A DNA stretch of 64,000 nt from Leucobacter komagatae (GTDB lineage: Bacteria; Actinomycetota; Actinomycetes; Actinomycetales; Microbacteriaceae): positions 33,961 through 97,960 of the forward strand of contig NZ_JXSQ01000013.1 in assembly GCF_000834055.1 (NCBI RefSeq), read 5' to 3'. Positions within the stretch are counted from its first letter, which is position 1. Every line of letters begins with the position of its first letter. A model generated the notes under the pieces. The model was not told where the DNA came from. It was given only the letters and a program-made list of their open reading frames with translations, and made no database searches. Below, piece by piece: positions 35,649 through 44,116 of this stretch. The position numbers and the translations under genes are program-made.

Positions 35649-36593
35649 TCAGTCATCGAGCGGATCGCGGCGTGCCCGCGTCTGCTCGGCGCGCCAAGCG
35701 AGCTCACCGTCTTCTGGATAGCCGATTTCTTCGAGCGAGAGACCGTGGGCTGGCATGACGGTGAAGCGGCTCGTCCGCTCGCGTGCGTCGCGCAATTCGA
35801 GCAGCTCCCCCTCTCCGATCCTGCCGTGGCCGACGGCAACGACCGATCCGACGAGTGCCCGCACCATCGAGTGGCAGAACGCGTCCGCTTCGATTCTGGC
35901 GGCGTATGCCCCGTCGCGGGTTTCTGTCCAGTCGAAGGCGAGTAGCTCGCGGACCGCGGTCGCGCCCTCACGCGCTTTGCAGAAGGTCGTGAAGTCTTGG
36001 AGCCCGAGGAGGTCTTCCGACACTCGCTGCATGGTGGCGAGGTTGAGGGTGCGGGGTACCTCCGCGGTGAATCTTGCGGTGAGCGGATCGCGGCGCGCGT
36101 TCTCCGGCCGTAGCCGATACTCGTAGCGGCGCTTGGTCGCGGAGAAGCGCGCGTCGAAGCCTTCGGCGGCAGGCGCGACCCGGTGGATCGAGATGTCGCG
36201 TGCGCTGCGCTGCAGGATCCCGTTGAGTCGTCGGGTCATGATCCGCACTCGTTCGTCCGCGTCGCTCGCGCCCTGGAGCGGTTGCCCGCTTGGGTCTGCT
36301 GCGGTCGGTGAGTTCTCCGGAGCGTTTGTCTGGCGTCCGCTTCGCTGGGACGCGGCCCACCTGTCGAGCTGGTCCGCGGTGAGGTCGAGGTGGGCGACCT
36401 GGCCCCTGGCGTGGACCCCGGCGTCCGTGCGCCCGCCGACGGTGAGGCGCACCTCTGCACCGTCCACGCGAAGCAGCGTGGCGATCGCCGCTTCAATTTC
36501 GCCCTGCACGGTGCGCAGGCCGGGCTGGGTTGCCCAGCCGGAGAAGTCGGTGCCGTCGTATGCGATGTCGAGGCGCAAGCGGGAGGTATCCAC
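35649..36593 (-). CDS. truA: tRNA pseudouridine(38-40) synthase TruA
   Basis: A 314-aa TruA. RLRLDIAYDGTDFSGWATQPGLRTVQGE opens the first repeat, the catalytic aspartate is in GGRTDAGVHARGQVAHL, and FCHSMVRALVGSVVAVGHGRI closes the protein. A stretch of about 35 residues (QRSGRQTNAPENSPTAADPSGQPLQGASDADE) is inserted near residue 85, in a loop between strands, and makes it longer than E. coli TruA (270 aa). In many actinobacteria truA follows rplQ directly; here an acyltransferase gene on the other strand separates them. Start is GTG. Confidence 0.95.
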   Translation of the reverse strand: MDTSRLRLDIAYDGTDFSGWATQPGLRTVQGEIEAAIATLLRVDGAEVRLTVGGRTDAGVHARGQVAHLDLTADQLDRWAASQRSGRQTNAPENSPTAADPSGQPLQGASDADERVRIMTRRLNGILQRSARDISIHRVAPAAEGFDARFSATKRRYEYRLRPENARRDPLTARFTAEVPRTLNLATMQRVSEDLLGLQDFTTFCKAREGATAVRELLAFDWTETRDGAYAARIEADAFCHSMVRALVGSVVAVGHGRIGEGELLELRDARERTSRFTVMPAHGLSLEEIGYPEDGELAWRAEQTRARRDPLDD

Positions 36594-36678
36594 GCGCTCA
36601 AGTGTGCCAGATGTTTACGCGTTTCGAGGCCTGCTGGGTGGCACAGCACGGCTGAGGACTGTTGTGAGCATTCCGGGG

Positions 36679-36684
36679 TACCAT
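36679..36684 (+). promoter_or_regulatory. possible -10 of the acyltransferase gene (leaderless)
   Basis: TACCAT is followed by 6 nt and the GTG at 36691. No -35 is evident, so this is a modest call. Confidence 0.4.
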
Positions 36685-36690
36685 CTTCGG

Positions 36691-38610
36691 GTGTCTGTTC
36701 GTGCGTTTTCTCCCACCGGTGCACGGGTGAACGCTCGGGCGGCCCGCTTCGGTGGGCTTGACGGTCTTCGTGCAATCGCTGTCGGACTCGTCCTCATCTA
36801 CCATTTGTTCCCCAAGGCTCTCCCTGGTGGGTTCCTCGGGGTCGATGTGTTCTTCGTGATGAGTGGGTTCCTCATCACCTCGCTGCTGCTGCGCGAGCTT
36901 GAGACGACCGGGCGGATCAATTTGCTCGCCTTCTGGCGCAGGCGCGCGCGGAGGCTGCTGCCCGCCGTCGCGATCGTGGTGCTGGTGAGCACATCGCTCG
37001 CTCTCGCCGCGGGCAGGGACCTGCTCGTTGGGGTCGCCCAGCAAATTGCCGGCGCCGTGTTTTTCGTGAGCAACTGGGTCTTCATCGCGAACGGTTCAGA
37101 CTATTTTGCGCGTGACACCCCTGAGCTCTTTCGCAACTTTTGGTCGCTCGCGCTTGAGGAGCAGTTCTACATTGTGCTGCCGCTCATCGCGATCCTCGTA
37201 TTCCGGCTGCGCCACCGGATTACCTGGGCAATTCCGCTCGCCGTCCTTGGTGTCAGCTCGGCGTTCCTCATGGCGGCGCTCGCCAACGCGGCGGCGGACC
37301 CCACGCGGATCTACTTCGGCTCCGACTCGCACAGCTTTGGGCTGTTCCTCGGCGCCGCGATGGCCGTTGTGCTGTCGCGGCGCGCGGCCGCCGCGCTCAC
37401 GACAGCCGGGCAAGCCGTCTCGCTTGGCGTCGCACTGCTCGGGTTCACCGCGCTCGGCGTTCTCTCGTTCACCCTGCGCGAGGGCAGCCCCGAAAGCTTC
37501 CTCGGCGGCTTCCAGCTCGCTACCGTCGCTGCCCTCGCCGTCGTGTGGGCGATCACCCGCGAGGGCGCTATCGCCGGCCGAATGCTCGACGTGCAGCCGC
37601 TGCGGTGGATCGGAGAACGCTCATACGGCATCTACCTGTGGCACTGGCCGCTGCTCATGGTCGTCACGAGCGCGGCCACGGCTGCGGGGTTGGGCACGAG
37701 CTGGCTGGTACCCGCAGCAACGCTCGCGCTCACACTCCCCTTCGCGGCTCTCTCCTACCGCTACATCGAGCAGCCCGTTCGCCGGGTGGGGCTCCGCGGT
37801 GCGCTCGTCAGGTGGTTCAGCCCACGCAACTACACGCCGCGCCGCAGGCGCGTTTCTGTTGCGCTAGCCATCATCGTTGCCATCACATTCCCACTCACCG
37901 GCATCGCGGTCGCCACTGCGCCCGAGCGCACCACGTCGGCTGAGCAGATCCTCAGGGGCCAGGAAATGCTTGAGGCAGACCGCAGCAACAGCGAGCAGGG
38001 CACCAGCGACGCCGATACGGCGCCACCCGGGCCCGGGGCAGCAGAGACCGATGCCGAGCCTGGCGCGGCAGAACCGGCGGCGCCCGCCGTCGTCGAGATC
38101 GAGGGACGCGACATCACGGCCGTCGGGGACTCCGTCATGCTTGCGAGCTACCCCGAACTCACCGAGGCTTTTCCCGGGATCGAGGTAGACGCCGCCGTCT
38201 CCCGCGGCCTGTGGGCTGGGGTCGACATCGTCGCGGACATGGCGCAAAGCGGTACGCTCAGGCAGGTTGTCGTGGTCGGCCTCGGCACCAATGGCCCGGT
38301 GGATGAGGACGCGCTTGTCGCGTTGCAAGAAGCCGTTGGTGGTCGCCAGCTGATCCTCATCGACGCGCACGCTGAGCGGGACTGGATTCCCGAGGTCAAC
38401 GCTAACCTCACCAGGTTCGCGCAGGAGCGCCGCGGCGTAGCGCTGGCCAGGTGGGACGCGAGTGTCGCGGATACGCCCGAGTACCTCGCTGAAGACGGCA
38501 TCCACCCCGGCCCGGAGGGCGGTGAGGTGTATGCGGCCTCGATCCGCTCCGCGCTCGATGATCTCTTCACGCCGGGCGAGGCTCCTGGCTGGGCGATCCC
38601 CCGCCGCTAG
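36691..38610 (+). CDS. OafA/YrhL-type acyltransferase with C-terminal SGNH domain
   Basis: A 639-aa membrane protein. The N-terminal acyltransferase-3 domain begins GLDGLRAIAVGLVLIYH (catalytic His38) and has FWRRRARRLLPA, EEQFYIVLPL and GERSYGIYLWHWP within about ten helices. A linker rich in Ala, Glu, Asp and Pro (residues about 435-465) leads to an external SGNH-like domain: ITAVGDSVM (Ser block), VVGLGTNGP (block III) and EDGIHP (Asp/His block). Such proteins O-acetylate cell-surface glycans, often peptidoglycan or lipid-linked polymers. GTG at 36691 is favoured; GTG 36727 is also possible. The target polymer is not indicated by neighbours. Confidence 0.85.
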   Translation: MSVRAFSPTGARVNARAARFGGLDGLRAIAVGLVLIYHLFPKALPGGFLGVDVFFVMSGFLITSLLLRELETTGRINLLAFWRRRARRLLPAVAIVVLVSTSLALAAGRDLLVGVAQQIAGAVFFVSNWVFIANGSDYFARDTPELFRNFWSLALEEQFYIVLPLIAILVFRLRHRITWAIPLAVLGVSSAFLMAALANAAADPTRIYFGSDSHSFGLFLGAAMAVVLSRRAAAALTTAGQAVSLGVALLGFTALGVLSFTLREGSPESFLGGFQLATVAALAVVWAITREGAIAGRMLDVQPLRWIGERSYGIYLWHWPLLMVVTSAATAAGLGTSWLVPAATLALTLPFAALSYRYIEQPVRRVGLRGALVRWFSPRNYTPRRRRVSVALAIIVAITFPLTGIAVATAPERTTSAEQILRGQEMLEADRSNSEQGTSDADTAPPGPGAAETDAEPGAAEPAAPAVVEIEGRDITAVGDSVMLASYPELTEAFPGIEVDAAVSRGLWAGVDIVADMAQSGTLRQVVVVGLGTNGPVDEDALVALQEAVGGRQLILIDAHAERDWIPEVNANLTRFAQERRGVALARWDASVADTPEYLAEDGIHPGPEGGEVYAASIRSALDDLFTPGEAPGWAIPRR

Positions 38611-38760
38611 CGCGCGGCCTCCCCCACCGGCGAGCACCCCGACGCAGCCGCGGCGCCCCTGAGCCCCTAAACACCGCTCACGCCTGGCCGAGATGCCGTC
38701 GCCGCGCCAACGTGCGCGCACCGCGCTACGCCGCGCCCGCGACACCTGCCGAAGGGGCAC

Positions 38761-38801
38761 CCAACGCTGCACAGGGGGGCAACCCAACGCTGCACAGGGG
38801 G
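38761..38801. repeat. 18-bp direct repeat downstream of the acyltransferase gene
   Basis: CCAACGCTGCACAGGGGG occurs at 38761-38778 and 38784-38801, a 23-nt period, immediately next to the terminator stem. Confidence 0.85.
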
Positions 38802-38846
38802 AACGCGAAAGCGCCCCGTGGAAAAACCACGGGGCGCTTTCGCGTT
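38802..38846. terminator. 20-bp terminator stem between the acyltransferase gene and rplQ
   Basis: A perfect 20-bp inverted repeat (38802-38821 and 38827-38846) with an AAAAA loop separates the convergent genes. It starts 17 nt beyond the rplQ stop. Confidence 0.8.
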
Positions 38847-38862
38847 GCTCAGAGAGGAAAAC

Positions 38863-39372
38863 CTATTCGGCCTTCTCCTCGGCAGCTGCTGCCTCTTCTG
38901 CGGGAGCCTCAGTCTCGGTGACCTCTGCGGTCTCCTCGACGGGTGCGGTCTCCTCGACAACCTCAGCCTTGGGCTCGGCCGGCTTTGCAGCGGCCTTCTT
39001 TGCCTTGGGCTGTACGGGCTCGAGAACGAGCTCGATCACTGCCATCGGGGCGCGGTCGCCCTTGCGGTAGCCGGTCTTGACGATGCGGGTGTAGCCACCT
39101 TCGCGGTCCTCGACGAGCGGTGCGATCTCCGTGAAGAGCTCGTGAACAACCGACTTGTCGAGAATGCGACGCATGACGCGACGACGCGAGTGCAGGTCAC
39201 CGCGCTTCGCGAAGGTCACGAGACGCTCTGCGAGTGGCTGCAGGCGCTTCGCCTTCGTCTCGGTGGTCTGGATACGCTTGTGCTCGAAGAGCTGCGCAGC
39301 CATCTGGTTGAGCATCAGACGCTCGTGAGCGGGACCGCCTCCGAGGCGGGCGCCCTTTGTGGGCTTAGGCAT
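38863..39372 (-). CDS. rplQ: 50S ribosomal protein L17
   Basis: A 169-aa bL17. The conserved core ([33 protein letters not shown] to [23 protein letters not shown]) occupies the first 125 residues. A tail of about 45 residues made almost only of Glu, Ala, Pro, Val and Thr follows; actinobacterial L17 often carries such an acidic extension. It is the last gene of the infA-to-rplQ operon. Confidence 0.97.
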   Translation of the reverse strand: MPKPTKGARLGGGPAHERLMLNQMAAQLFEHKRIQTTETKAKRLQPLAERLVTFAKRGDLHSRRRVMRRILDKSVVHELFTEIAPLVEDREGGYTRIVKTGYRKGDRAPMAVIELVLEPVQPKAKKAAAKPAEPKAEVVEETAPVEETAEVTETEAPAEEAAAAEEKAE

Positions 39373-39416
39373 GTGTGTACTCCTGTTGGTGTTCGATCAG
39401 CGGCGAAGCCGGATCG

Positions 39417-40403
39417 TTAGTTAACGTCGTCTTCGTAGCTGTAGAAGTTGGCCCCGTCGAAACCGGGAACCGCGTCCTTGAGCGAGAGACCCATCTCGGC
39501 GAGCTTGTCGCGCACCTCGAAGACGGACTTCTGACCGAAGTTACGAATGTTCATGAGCTGAGCTTCCGAGAGCGCAACGAGTTCGCTCACGGAGTTGATT
39601 CCCTCACGCTTGAGGCAGTTGTAGCTGCGCACCGAAAGGTCGAGATCTTCGATCGGGATCGAAAGCTCGCCCTCGGCAACAACCTCAACCGGCGCTGGGC
39701 CGATCTCGACGCCCTCAGCAGCAGTGTTCAGCTCGCGTGCCAGCCCGAACAGCTCGACGAGAGTCGAACCTGCCGACGCAATCGCGTCGCGGGGGCTGAT
39801 AGCCGGCTTCGACTCAACATCGACCACAAGGCGGTCGAAGTCGGTGCGCTCACCGGCACGAGTTGCCTCGACGCGGTAGGTCACCTTCAGCACTGGCGAG
39901 TAGATCGAGTCAACCGGGATGCGGCCAACCTCTGCGTCGTCGTTACGGTTCTGCGCTGCAGAAACGTAGCCACGGCCGCGCTCGATGGTGAGCTCGAGCT
40001 CGAACTGTGCATCGTCACCAAGGGTGGCGATGACTAGTTCGGGGTTGTGCACCTCGACGCCTGCGGGCGCTGAGATGTCGGCGGCGGTTACCTCGCCTGC
40101 CCCGGTCTTGCGAAGGTACGCAGTGATCGGCTCGTCGTGCTCGCTCGAAACTACGAGGCCCTTGATGTTCAGGATGATCTCGGTGACGTCTTCTGTGACA
40201 CCGGGGATCGTCGTGAACTCGTGAGCCACGCCCTCGAAGCGGACGCTGGTGACAGCGGCTCCGGGGATCGAGGAGAGCAGCGTGCGACGGAGTGAGTTTC
40301 CAAGCGTGTAACCGAAGCCAGGCTCGAGGGGCTCAATGGTGAAACGTGAGCGGTACTCGGAGATCGAATCTTCGGTCAGAGTGGGGCGCTGTGCAATGAG
40401 CAC
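39417..40403 (-). CDS. rpoA: DNA-directed RNA polymerase subunit alpha
   Basis: A 328-aa alpha subunit. The N-terminal dimerisation domain includes [34 protein letters not shown]; the C-terminal domain (about residues 245-315), which contacts UP elements and activators, has [22 protein letters not shown] and [12 protein letters not shown] start at 40403 with AAAGGA upstream. It follows rpsK directly; rpsD, which usually lies between them, is absent. Confidence 0.98.
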   Translation of the reverse strand: MLIAQRPTLTEDSISEYRSRFTIEPLEPGFGYTLGNSLRRTLLSSIPGAAVTSVRFEGVAHEFTTIPGVTEDVTEIILNIKGLVVSSEHDEPITAYLRKTGAGEVTAADISAPAGVEVHNPELVIATLGDDAQFELELTIERGRGYVSAAQNRNDDAEVGRIPVDSIYSPVLKVTYRVEATRAGERTDFDRLVVDVESKPAISPRDAIASAGSTLVELFGLARELNTAAEGVEIGPAPVEVVAEGELSIPIEDLDLSVRSYNCLKREGINSVSELVALSEAQLMNIRNFGQKSVFEVRDKLAEMGLSLKDAVPGFDGANFYSYEDDVN

Positions 40404-40470
40404 TGTTTAGTTCCTTTCGCTGGAGTCCGCTATATGACTCTGCGGTAAAGAGGGTGTTGGGAACGTACCA

Positions 40471-40519
40471 GCTCGTCAAACGAGCGAGCCGGTGTCGCGC
40501 CGGCCGAGGCCGACGCGAC
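40471..40519 (-). promoter_or_regulatory. two hairpins in the rpsK-rpoA intergenic region
   Basis: In the minus-strand RNA a 12-bp stem (40494-40505 with 40508-40519, including one G-U) is followed by GCTCG-TTTGA-CGAGC (40471-40485). There is no U-tract. The segment occupies the place where rpsD lies in many genomes and may be an attenuator or processing site. Confidence 0.5.
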
Positions 40520-40527
40520 AGTAGGGC

Positions 40528-40926
40528 TCAGACGCGGCGACGCTTGGGCGGGCGGCAGCCGTTGTGGGTCTGCGGGGTGACGTCGTTGATCGAGCCAACC
40601 TCGAGGCCAGCGGCCTGCAGCGAGCGGATCGCGGTCTCGCGGCCCGAGCCCGGGCCCTTGACGAAGACGTCAACCTTCTTCATGCCGTGCTCCTGCGCCT
40701 TGCGGGCAACAGACTCTGCAGCGAGCTGCGCGGCGAACGGGGTCGACTTACGCGAACCCTTGAAGCCAACGCCACCCGACGATGCCCACGTGAGCACAGC
40801 CCCGGTGGTGTCGGTGATTGAGATGATCGTGTTATTGAAGGTCGACTTGATGTGAGCGTGGCCCACTGCGATGTTCTTCTTGTCTTTGCGACGCGGCTTG
40901 CGCGCTGCCGACTTGGGTGCAGCCAT
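40528..40926 (-). CDS. rpsK: 30S ribosomal protein S11
   Basis: A 132-aa uS11 of the platform of the small subunit. [46 protein letters not shown] and the C-terminal [18 protein letters not shown] are intact. It follows rpsM by 48 nt. Confidence 0.98.
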   Translation of the reverse strand: MAAPKSAARKPRRKDKKNIAVGHAHIKSTFNNTIISITDTTGAVLTWASSGGVGFKGSRKSTPFAAQLAAESVARKAQEHGMKKVDVFVKGPGSGRETAIRSLQAAGLEVGSINDVTPQTHNGCRPPKRRRV

Positions 40927-40974
40927 TGAGTATTCTCCTGAAAGCTATGTGTGAATGGTCGGTGTGAACCGGCG

Positions 40975-41343
40975 TTACTTCTTCTTACCGGCGACGGTGC
41001 GCTTCGGGCCCTTGCGGGTACGAGCGTTCGTCTTGGTGCGCTGACCATGCACAGGCATGCCTCGGCGGTGGCGAATCCCCTGGTAGCTACCGATCTCTAC
41101 CTTGCGGCGGATGTCGGCCTGGACCTCACGGCGGAGGTCACCCTCTACCTTGAAGTTGCCCTCAACGTGATCGCGGAGCAGAACGAGCTGTTCGTCGCTC
41201 AGGTCGCGAACACGGGTGTTCCCGTCGATGCCGGTCGCTTCGAGCGTCTTCAGCGCGCTCGTGCGTCCAACGCCATAGATGTAGGTGAGCGCGATCTCTA
41301 CGCGCTTTTCGCGCGGGATGTCTACGCCTGCAATACGTGCCAT
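40975..41343 (-). CDS. rpsM: 30S ribosomal protein S13
   Basis: A 122-aa uS13 of the small-subunit head. [52 protein letters not shown] and the basic tail KKK are conserved. The upstream interval to rpmJ is 153 nt and folds into a branched RNA structure (see 41379-41450). Confidence 0.98.
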   Translation of the reverse strand: MARIAGVDIPREKRVEIALTYIYGVGRTSALKTLEATGIDGNTRVRDLSDEQLVLLRDHVEGNFKVEGDLRREVQADIRRKVEIGSYQGIRHRRGMPVHGQRTKTNARTRKGPKRTVAGKKK

Positions 41344-41378
41344 GTCTGGCTCTCCTTGCGGATTAGTGGAGGTGTGGT

Positions 41379-41450
41379 GCGCATCGTGGGTTCAGGCCTC
41401 CGACCCGAGGTGTCACCTGGGAACTCTCGTTCCCCGGCTCTTCGATGCGC
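41379..41450 (-). ncRNA. branched RNA structure in the rpsM leader (candidate ribosomal-protein autoregulatory element)
   Basis: A closing stem GCGCATCG/CGATGCGC (41379-41386 with 41443-41450) encloses three hairpins: GGGT/ACCC (41388-41406), AGGTG/CACCT (41408-41418) and GGGAAC/GTTCCC (41419-41434), the last capped by a GAGA GNRA loop in the RNA. There is no U-tract, and rpsM starts 36 nt downstream. In E. coli the equivalent position holds the S4-binding pseudoknot of the alpha operon. This element is a prediction from complementarity only. Confidence 0.5.
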
Positions 41451-41496
41451 TGTTTCTGTTGTGTTCGTTTGATCTGCGAGCTGCAGGTCAGGGCAA

Positions 41497-41613
41497 TTAG
41501 CCCTGGCGCTGCTTGTGACGCGGGTTGCTCTTGCAGATCACCATGACGCGGCCGTGGCGGCGGATCACCTTGCAGTGATCGCAGATGGGCTTAACGCTGG
41601 GGTTAACCTTCAT
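41497..41613 (-). CDS. rpmJ: 50S ribosomal protein L36
   Basis: A 38-aa bL36 that is too short for a standard length cut-off. The frame reads [20 protein letters not shown] and ends in [10 protein letters not shown] with TAA. The C-x2-C...C...H zinc ligands (Cys11, Cys14, Cys27, His32) are all present, so this is the zinc-binding form. It sits between infA and rpsM, its canonical place. Confidence 0.97.
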   Translation of the reverse strand: MKVNPSVKPICDHCKVIRRHGRVMVICKSNPRHKQRQG

Positions 41614-41695
41614 TGTTTTTCCTTTAGCGGGTTCGCTGTCCTCGTGCTCGCGGGATGCCGAGAGCCGTTACTTTCCGGTAAACGAGACCGCAGGT

Positions 41696-41917
41696 CTACT
41701 TGTAACGGTAGACGATGCGACCGCGGGTCAGATCGTACGGGGTCAGTTCCACGATCACGCGGTCCCCTGGAAGGATGCGGATGTAGTGCTGACGCATTTT
41801 GCCCGAGATGTGCGCGAGCACCTTGTGGCCGTTCGTAAGCTCTACCCTGAACATTGCATTCGGGAGTGCCTCTACGACCTGGCCCTCGATCTCGATGACG
41901 CCGTCTTTCTTCGCCAT
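41696..41917 (-). CDS. infA: translation initiation factor IF-1
   Basis: A 73-aa S1-fold protein: [53 protein letters not shown] and the end RGRIVYRYK are nearly invariant in IF-1. It blocks the ribosomal A site during initiation. First gene of the infA-rpmJ-rpsM-rpsK-rpoA-rplQ operon, with its own promoter. Confidence 0.99.
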   Translation of the reverse strand: MAKKDGVIEIEGQVVEALPNAMFRVELTNGHKVLAHISGKMRQHYIRILPGDRVIVELTPYDLTRGRIVYRYK

Positions 41918-42011
41918 AGCCTCACTGTCGCTCGTGTTGATTCACCGGTCTTGCGAATGCTTCCCCCCTGGTTTCGCGATCACGAAAACAGGCACAAAGC
42001 ACCAACGAGTA

Positions 42012-42041
42012 ATCCTATCCCGGATTACCCTCAAATGTCCA
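42012..42041 (-). promoter_or_regulatory. promoter of the infA-rplQ operon
   Basis: On the minus strand TGGACA (42036-42041) and TAGGAT (42012-42017) are 18 bp apart. The roughly 90-nt leader contains a TTTCG-N6-CGAAA hairpin. Confidence 0.6.
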
Positions 42042-42087
42042 CCCTAGCGTGCTTCCCGCCCTCATAGCACCAGCCTTAGCGCACGCG

Positions 42088-43539
42088 TCACTTGAGCTTG
42101 CCCTCCGCCCGCGTAGCCCGTCGCCACGAAAGGAAGAGCATTATCCCGGGGATTACTCCGGCTGCGGTGAGTATCCCGAGGCCGAAGGAGATGCGCTCGG
42201 CGACGAGTGCGGTGTCTCCTGCCCCGCCAGCCGCAAAGACGCCGAGCAGCGCAGAGACAAGCGCGTACGAGATGAGCTGGGTGGTGCTCAGCGCTGCCGC
42301 AGCCTTCTCCCCCTCAGCCTGGTCGTCGCTCGATCCCATCGCCCGCACGCTCAGGTGCGGGAAGGCTGCGCCGATTCCGGTGCCAGCAAGCACGAGGGCA
42401 ATCACCCACAGGATGATGCGGCCCCCGGTCACCTCGCCCTGCTGCAGCATGCCGTACGCCACAAGCGAGCCGGCGAGCAGCAGCGGGGCGATTACCATGA
42501 CGAGGGCTGACAGCCGAGGGCCGAAGCGCACGCTGAACAGCTGCGAGCCGGTCCACCCGAGCGAGAGCGCAGCGCCAAGGAAGCCAGCCAACACTGGCGA
42601 CAGCCCACCGAGCTGCTGGCCAAAGAGCGGCACATACGTTTCGACCATCACGCCGGCGCAGAGCGCGGCAACGAGCAGATACACCCACTTCAGCGGGTTG
42701 CCACGCTGGAACGTCATGCGCGGCAAGACCGTGTGCCTTGCCCGCGCCTCGATGACGAGGAAGAGCAGAAGCAGGAGCACACCCAACCCGATCAAGAAGC
42801 CGTCGTATCCGATAGGGGCGAACATGGGTGCGAGGCTGAAGCTCGCGGCGACGAGCACGAGCGCGACAAGGGATGCGTATGGAAGCGGCTCAGCCCGCTC
42901 CGCGCCCTCGACCCGCGCGGGGAGGGCGGAGCGACTCGCGGCGCCGAGCACCACTGCGACCACCGCCAGCACCGCATACGCAGCTCGCCACGCGTCAAGC
43001 TCAGCGAAGATCCCGCCAAGACTCGGGCCGACGAGGGCACCCACGCCCCACATGGCGGAGACGAGCGCGGCAGCCTTGAGCCAGAGCGCCTGCGGCAGGG
43101 CCGAGCGGATCACCGCATAGCCGAGCCCGGCGAGCAACCCACCCCCGACGCCCTGTAGCACCCTGCTCGCGACGAACAGCTCCATGCTGCTGCTCAGTGC
43201 GGCGGCAGCTGAGCCGAGCGCGAAGGCACCGAAGCCGAGAAGATACGCGCCCCTCGCCCCCATTGCCGAGATCGTACGGGCGACGAGCATGGAGGAGATG
43301 ACCGCCGCGAGGAGGAATCCCGTCGCGACCCAGGCGTAGAGGTGGGCGCCACCAATATCGTCAACGATTGATGGGAGCAGCGCGGCGGTGAAGTAGAGGT
43401 TCATCGCGTAGAGCACCGTGCCGCCTGCGAGCACGGAGACAGCGGCGAGGTTGCCGCGGGCGAAGAGGCGAGGTTGGTGATCTGAGCGTGTTGCCGACGG
43501 CAGAGGAACGGGGACAGTGTGAGTTTCATGTTCAGGCAC
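42088..43539 (-). CDS. MFS efflux transporter, SoxR-controlled
   Basis: A 483-aa major facilitator with about 14 hydrophobic segments; motif C-like GVGALVGPSLGG and RVLQGVGGGLLAGLGYAVIR are visible, and a charged loop (PARVEGAERAEP) divides the halves. It resembles multidrug DHA exporters. The GTG start at 43539 lies 7 nt after the -10, so the mRNA is probably leaderless. A SoxR box in the promoter and the divergent soxR gene indicate induction by redox-active compounds such as phenazines or quinones, which it would export. It lies as an insertion between map and infA. Confidence 0.88.
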   Translation of the reverse strand: MPEHETHTVPVPLPSATRSDHQPRLFARGNLAAVSVLAGGTVLYAMNLYFTAALLPSIVDDIGGAHLYAWVATGFLLAAVISSMLVARTISAMGARGAYLLGFGAFALGSAAAALSSSMELFVASRVLQGVGGGLLAGLGYAVIRSALPQALWLKAAALVSAMWGVGALVGPSLGGIFAELDAWRAAYAVLAVVAVVLGAASRSALPARVEGAERAEPLPYASLVALVLVAASFSLAPMFAPIGYDGFLIGLGVLLLLLFLVIEARARHTVLPRMTFQRGNPLKWVYLLVAALCAGVMVETYVPLFGQQLGGLSPVLAGFLGAALSLGWTGSQLFSVRFGPRLSALVMVIAPLLLAGSLVAYGMLQQGEVTGGRIILWVIALVLAGTGIGAAFPHLSVRAMGSSDDQAEGEKAAAALSTTQLISYALVSALLGVFAAGGAGDTALVAERISFGLGILTAAGVIPGIMLFLSWRRATRAEGKLK

Positions 43540-43546
43540 GAGAGCT

Positions 43547-43577
43547 ACACTAAAACTTCAAGTGCACTTGAAGTCAA
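43547..43577 (-). promoter_or_regulatory. MFS gene promoter with 19-bp spacer
   Basis: TTGACT (43572-43577) and TAGTGT (43547-43552) on the minus strand are separated by 19 bp, longer than the optimal 17. MerR-family activators correct exactly such spacing by twisting the DNA. Confidence 0.8.
43555..43574. promoter_or_regulatory. SoxR box
   Basis: A perfect 20-bp palindrome with core CTTCAAGTGCACTTGAAG, close to the E. coli soxS operator CCTCAAGTTAACTTGAGG. It fills the spacer of the MFS promoter and lies 17 bp before the soxR start. Confidence 0.88.
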
Positions 43578-43591
43578 GCGACGGAGTAGCA

Positions 43592-44104
43592 ATGGAACGC
43601 AAGACCCCAACAGACCTCCTCACGATCGGCGAGGTCGCGCAGCGCGTCGGCATCGCAACGTCAGCCATTCGCTTCTACGAGCAGGAGGGGCTGATCACGT
43701 CGATCCGCACAGCGGGGAACCAAAGGCGCTACCCCCGCCACGTCCTCAGACGGCTCTCAATCATCCACTACGCGAAACGGCTCGGGATTCCGCTCACCGA
43801 GGTCGCGACGGTGTTCGAGCAACTCCCAGACGACCGCATGCCCTCAAAGCGTGACTGGACGCGGATCACGCAGCGCTGGTCTGACATGCTCGATGAGCGA
43901 CGGAGGCGCCTCGAGGCCCTCCAGAGCGAGCTTTCGGCCTGCATCGGCTGCGGCTGCCTCTCACTGAACAACTGCAACGCGCTCAACCCTGGCGACGTGC
44001 TTGCGGCGCAGGGAGCAGGGCCTATTCGCCTTGAAGCCGAGGCTGAGCACGCGCCCGAAAACGATCATGGGCGCCGCACGGCAGCAGCCGCACAACGCCC
44101 ATGA
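43592..44104 (+). CDS. soxR: redox-sensitive transcriptional activator SoxR (MerR family, [2Fe-2S])
   Basis: A 170-aa MerR protein: the HTH (LTIGEVAQRVGIATSAIRFYEQEGLI) is at residues 10-35, a dimerisation helix follows, and the cluster ligands Cys117, Cys120, Cys122 and Cys128 form the SoxR-specific C-x2-C-x-C-x5-C. Oxidation of the cluster activates target promoters. The ATG at 43592 has GGAG 5 nt upstream; an earlier ATG would place coding sequence in the operator. The C-terminal 25 residues are a non-conserved tail, and the 3' end overlaps a terminator stem. Confidence 0.95.
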   Translation: MERKTPTDLLTIGEVAQRVGIATSAIRFYEQEGLITSIRTAGNQRRYPRHVLRRLSIIHYAKRLGIPLTEVATVFEQLPDDRMPSKRDWTRITQRWSDMLDERRRRLEALQSELSACIGCGCLSLNNCNALNPGDVLAAQGAGPIRLEAEAEHAPENDHGRRTAAAAQRP

Positions 44105-44105
44105 T
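44050..44105. terminator. terminator shared by soxR and map
   Basis: ATCATGGGCG (44064-44073) pairs with CGCCCATGAT (44096-44105). On the minus strand, downstream of map, the stem is followed by CGTTTTCGG. The left arm lies inside the soxR coding end. Confidence 0.65.
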
Positions 44106-44116
44106 GACGATAAAAC

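Noticed and set aside
36133..36690. N-terminal extension of the acyltransferase frame
   Set aside because: It overlaps truA on the other strand and lacks similarity to the family; the GTG at 36691 fits.
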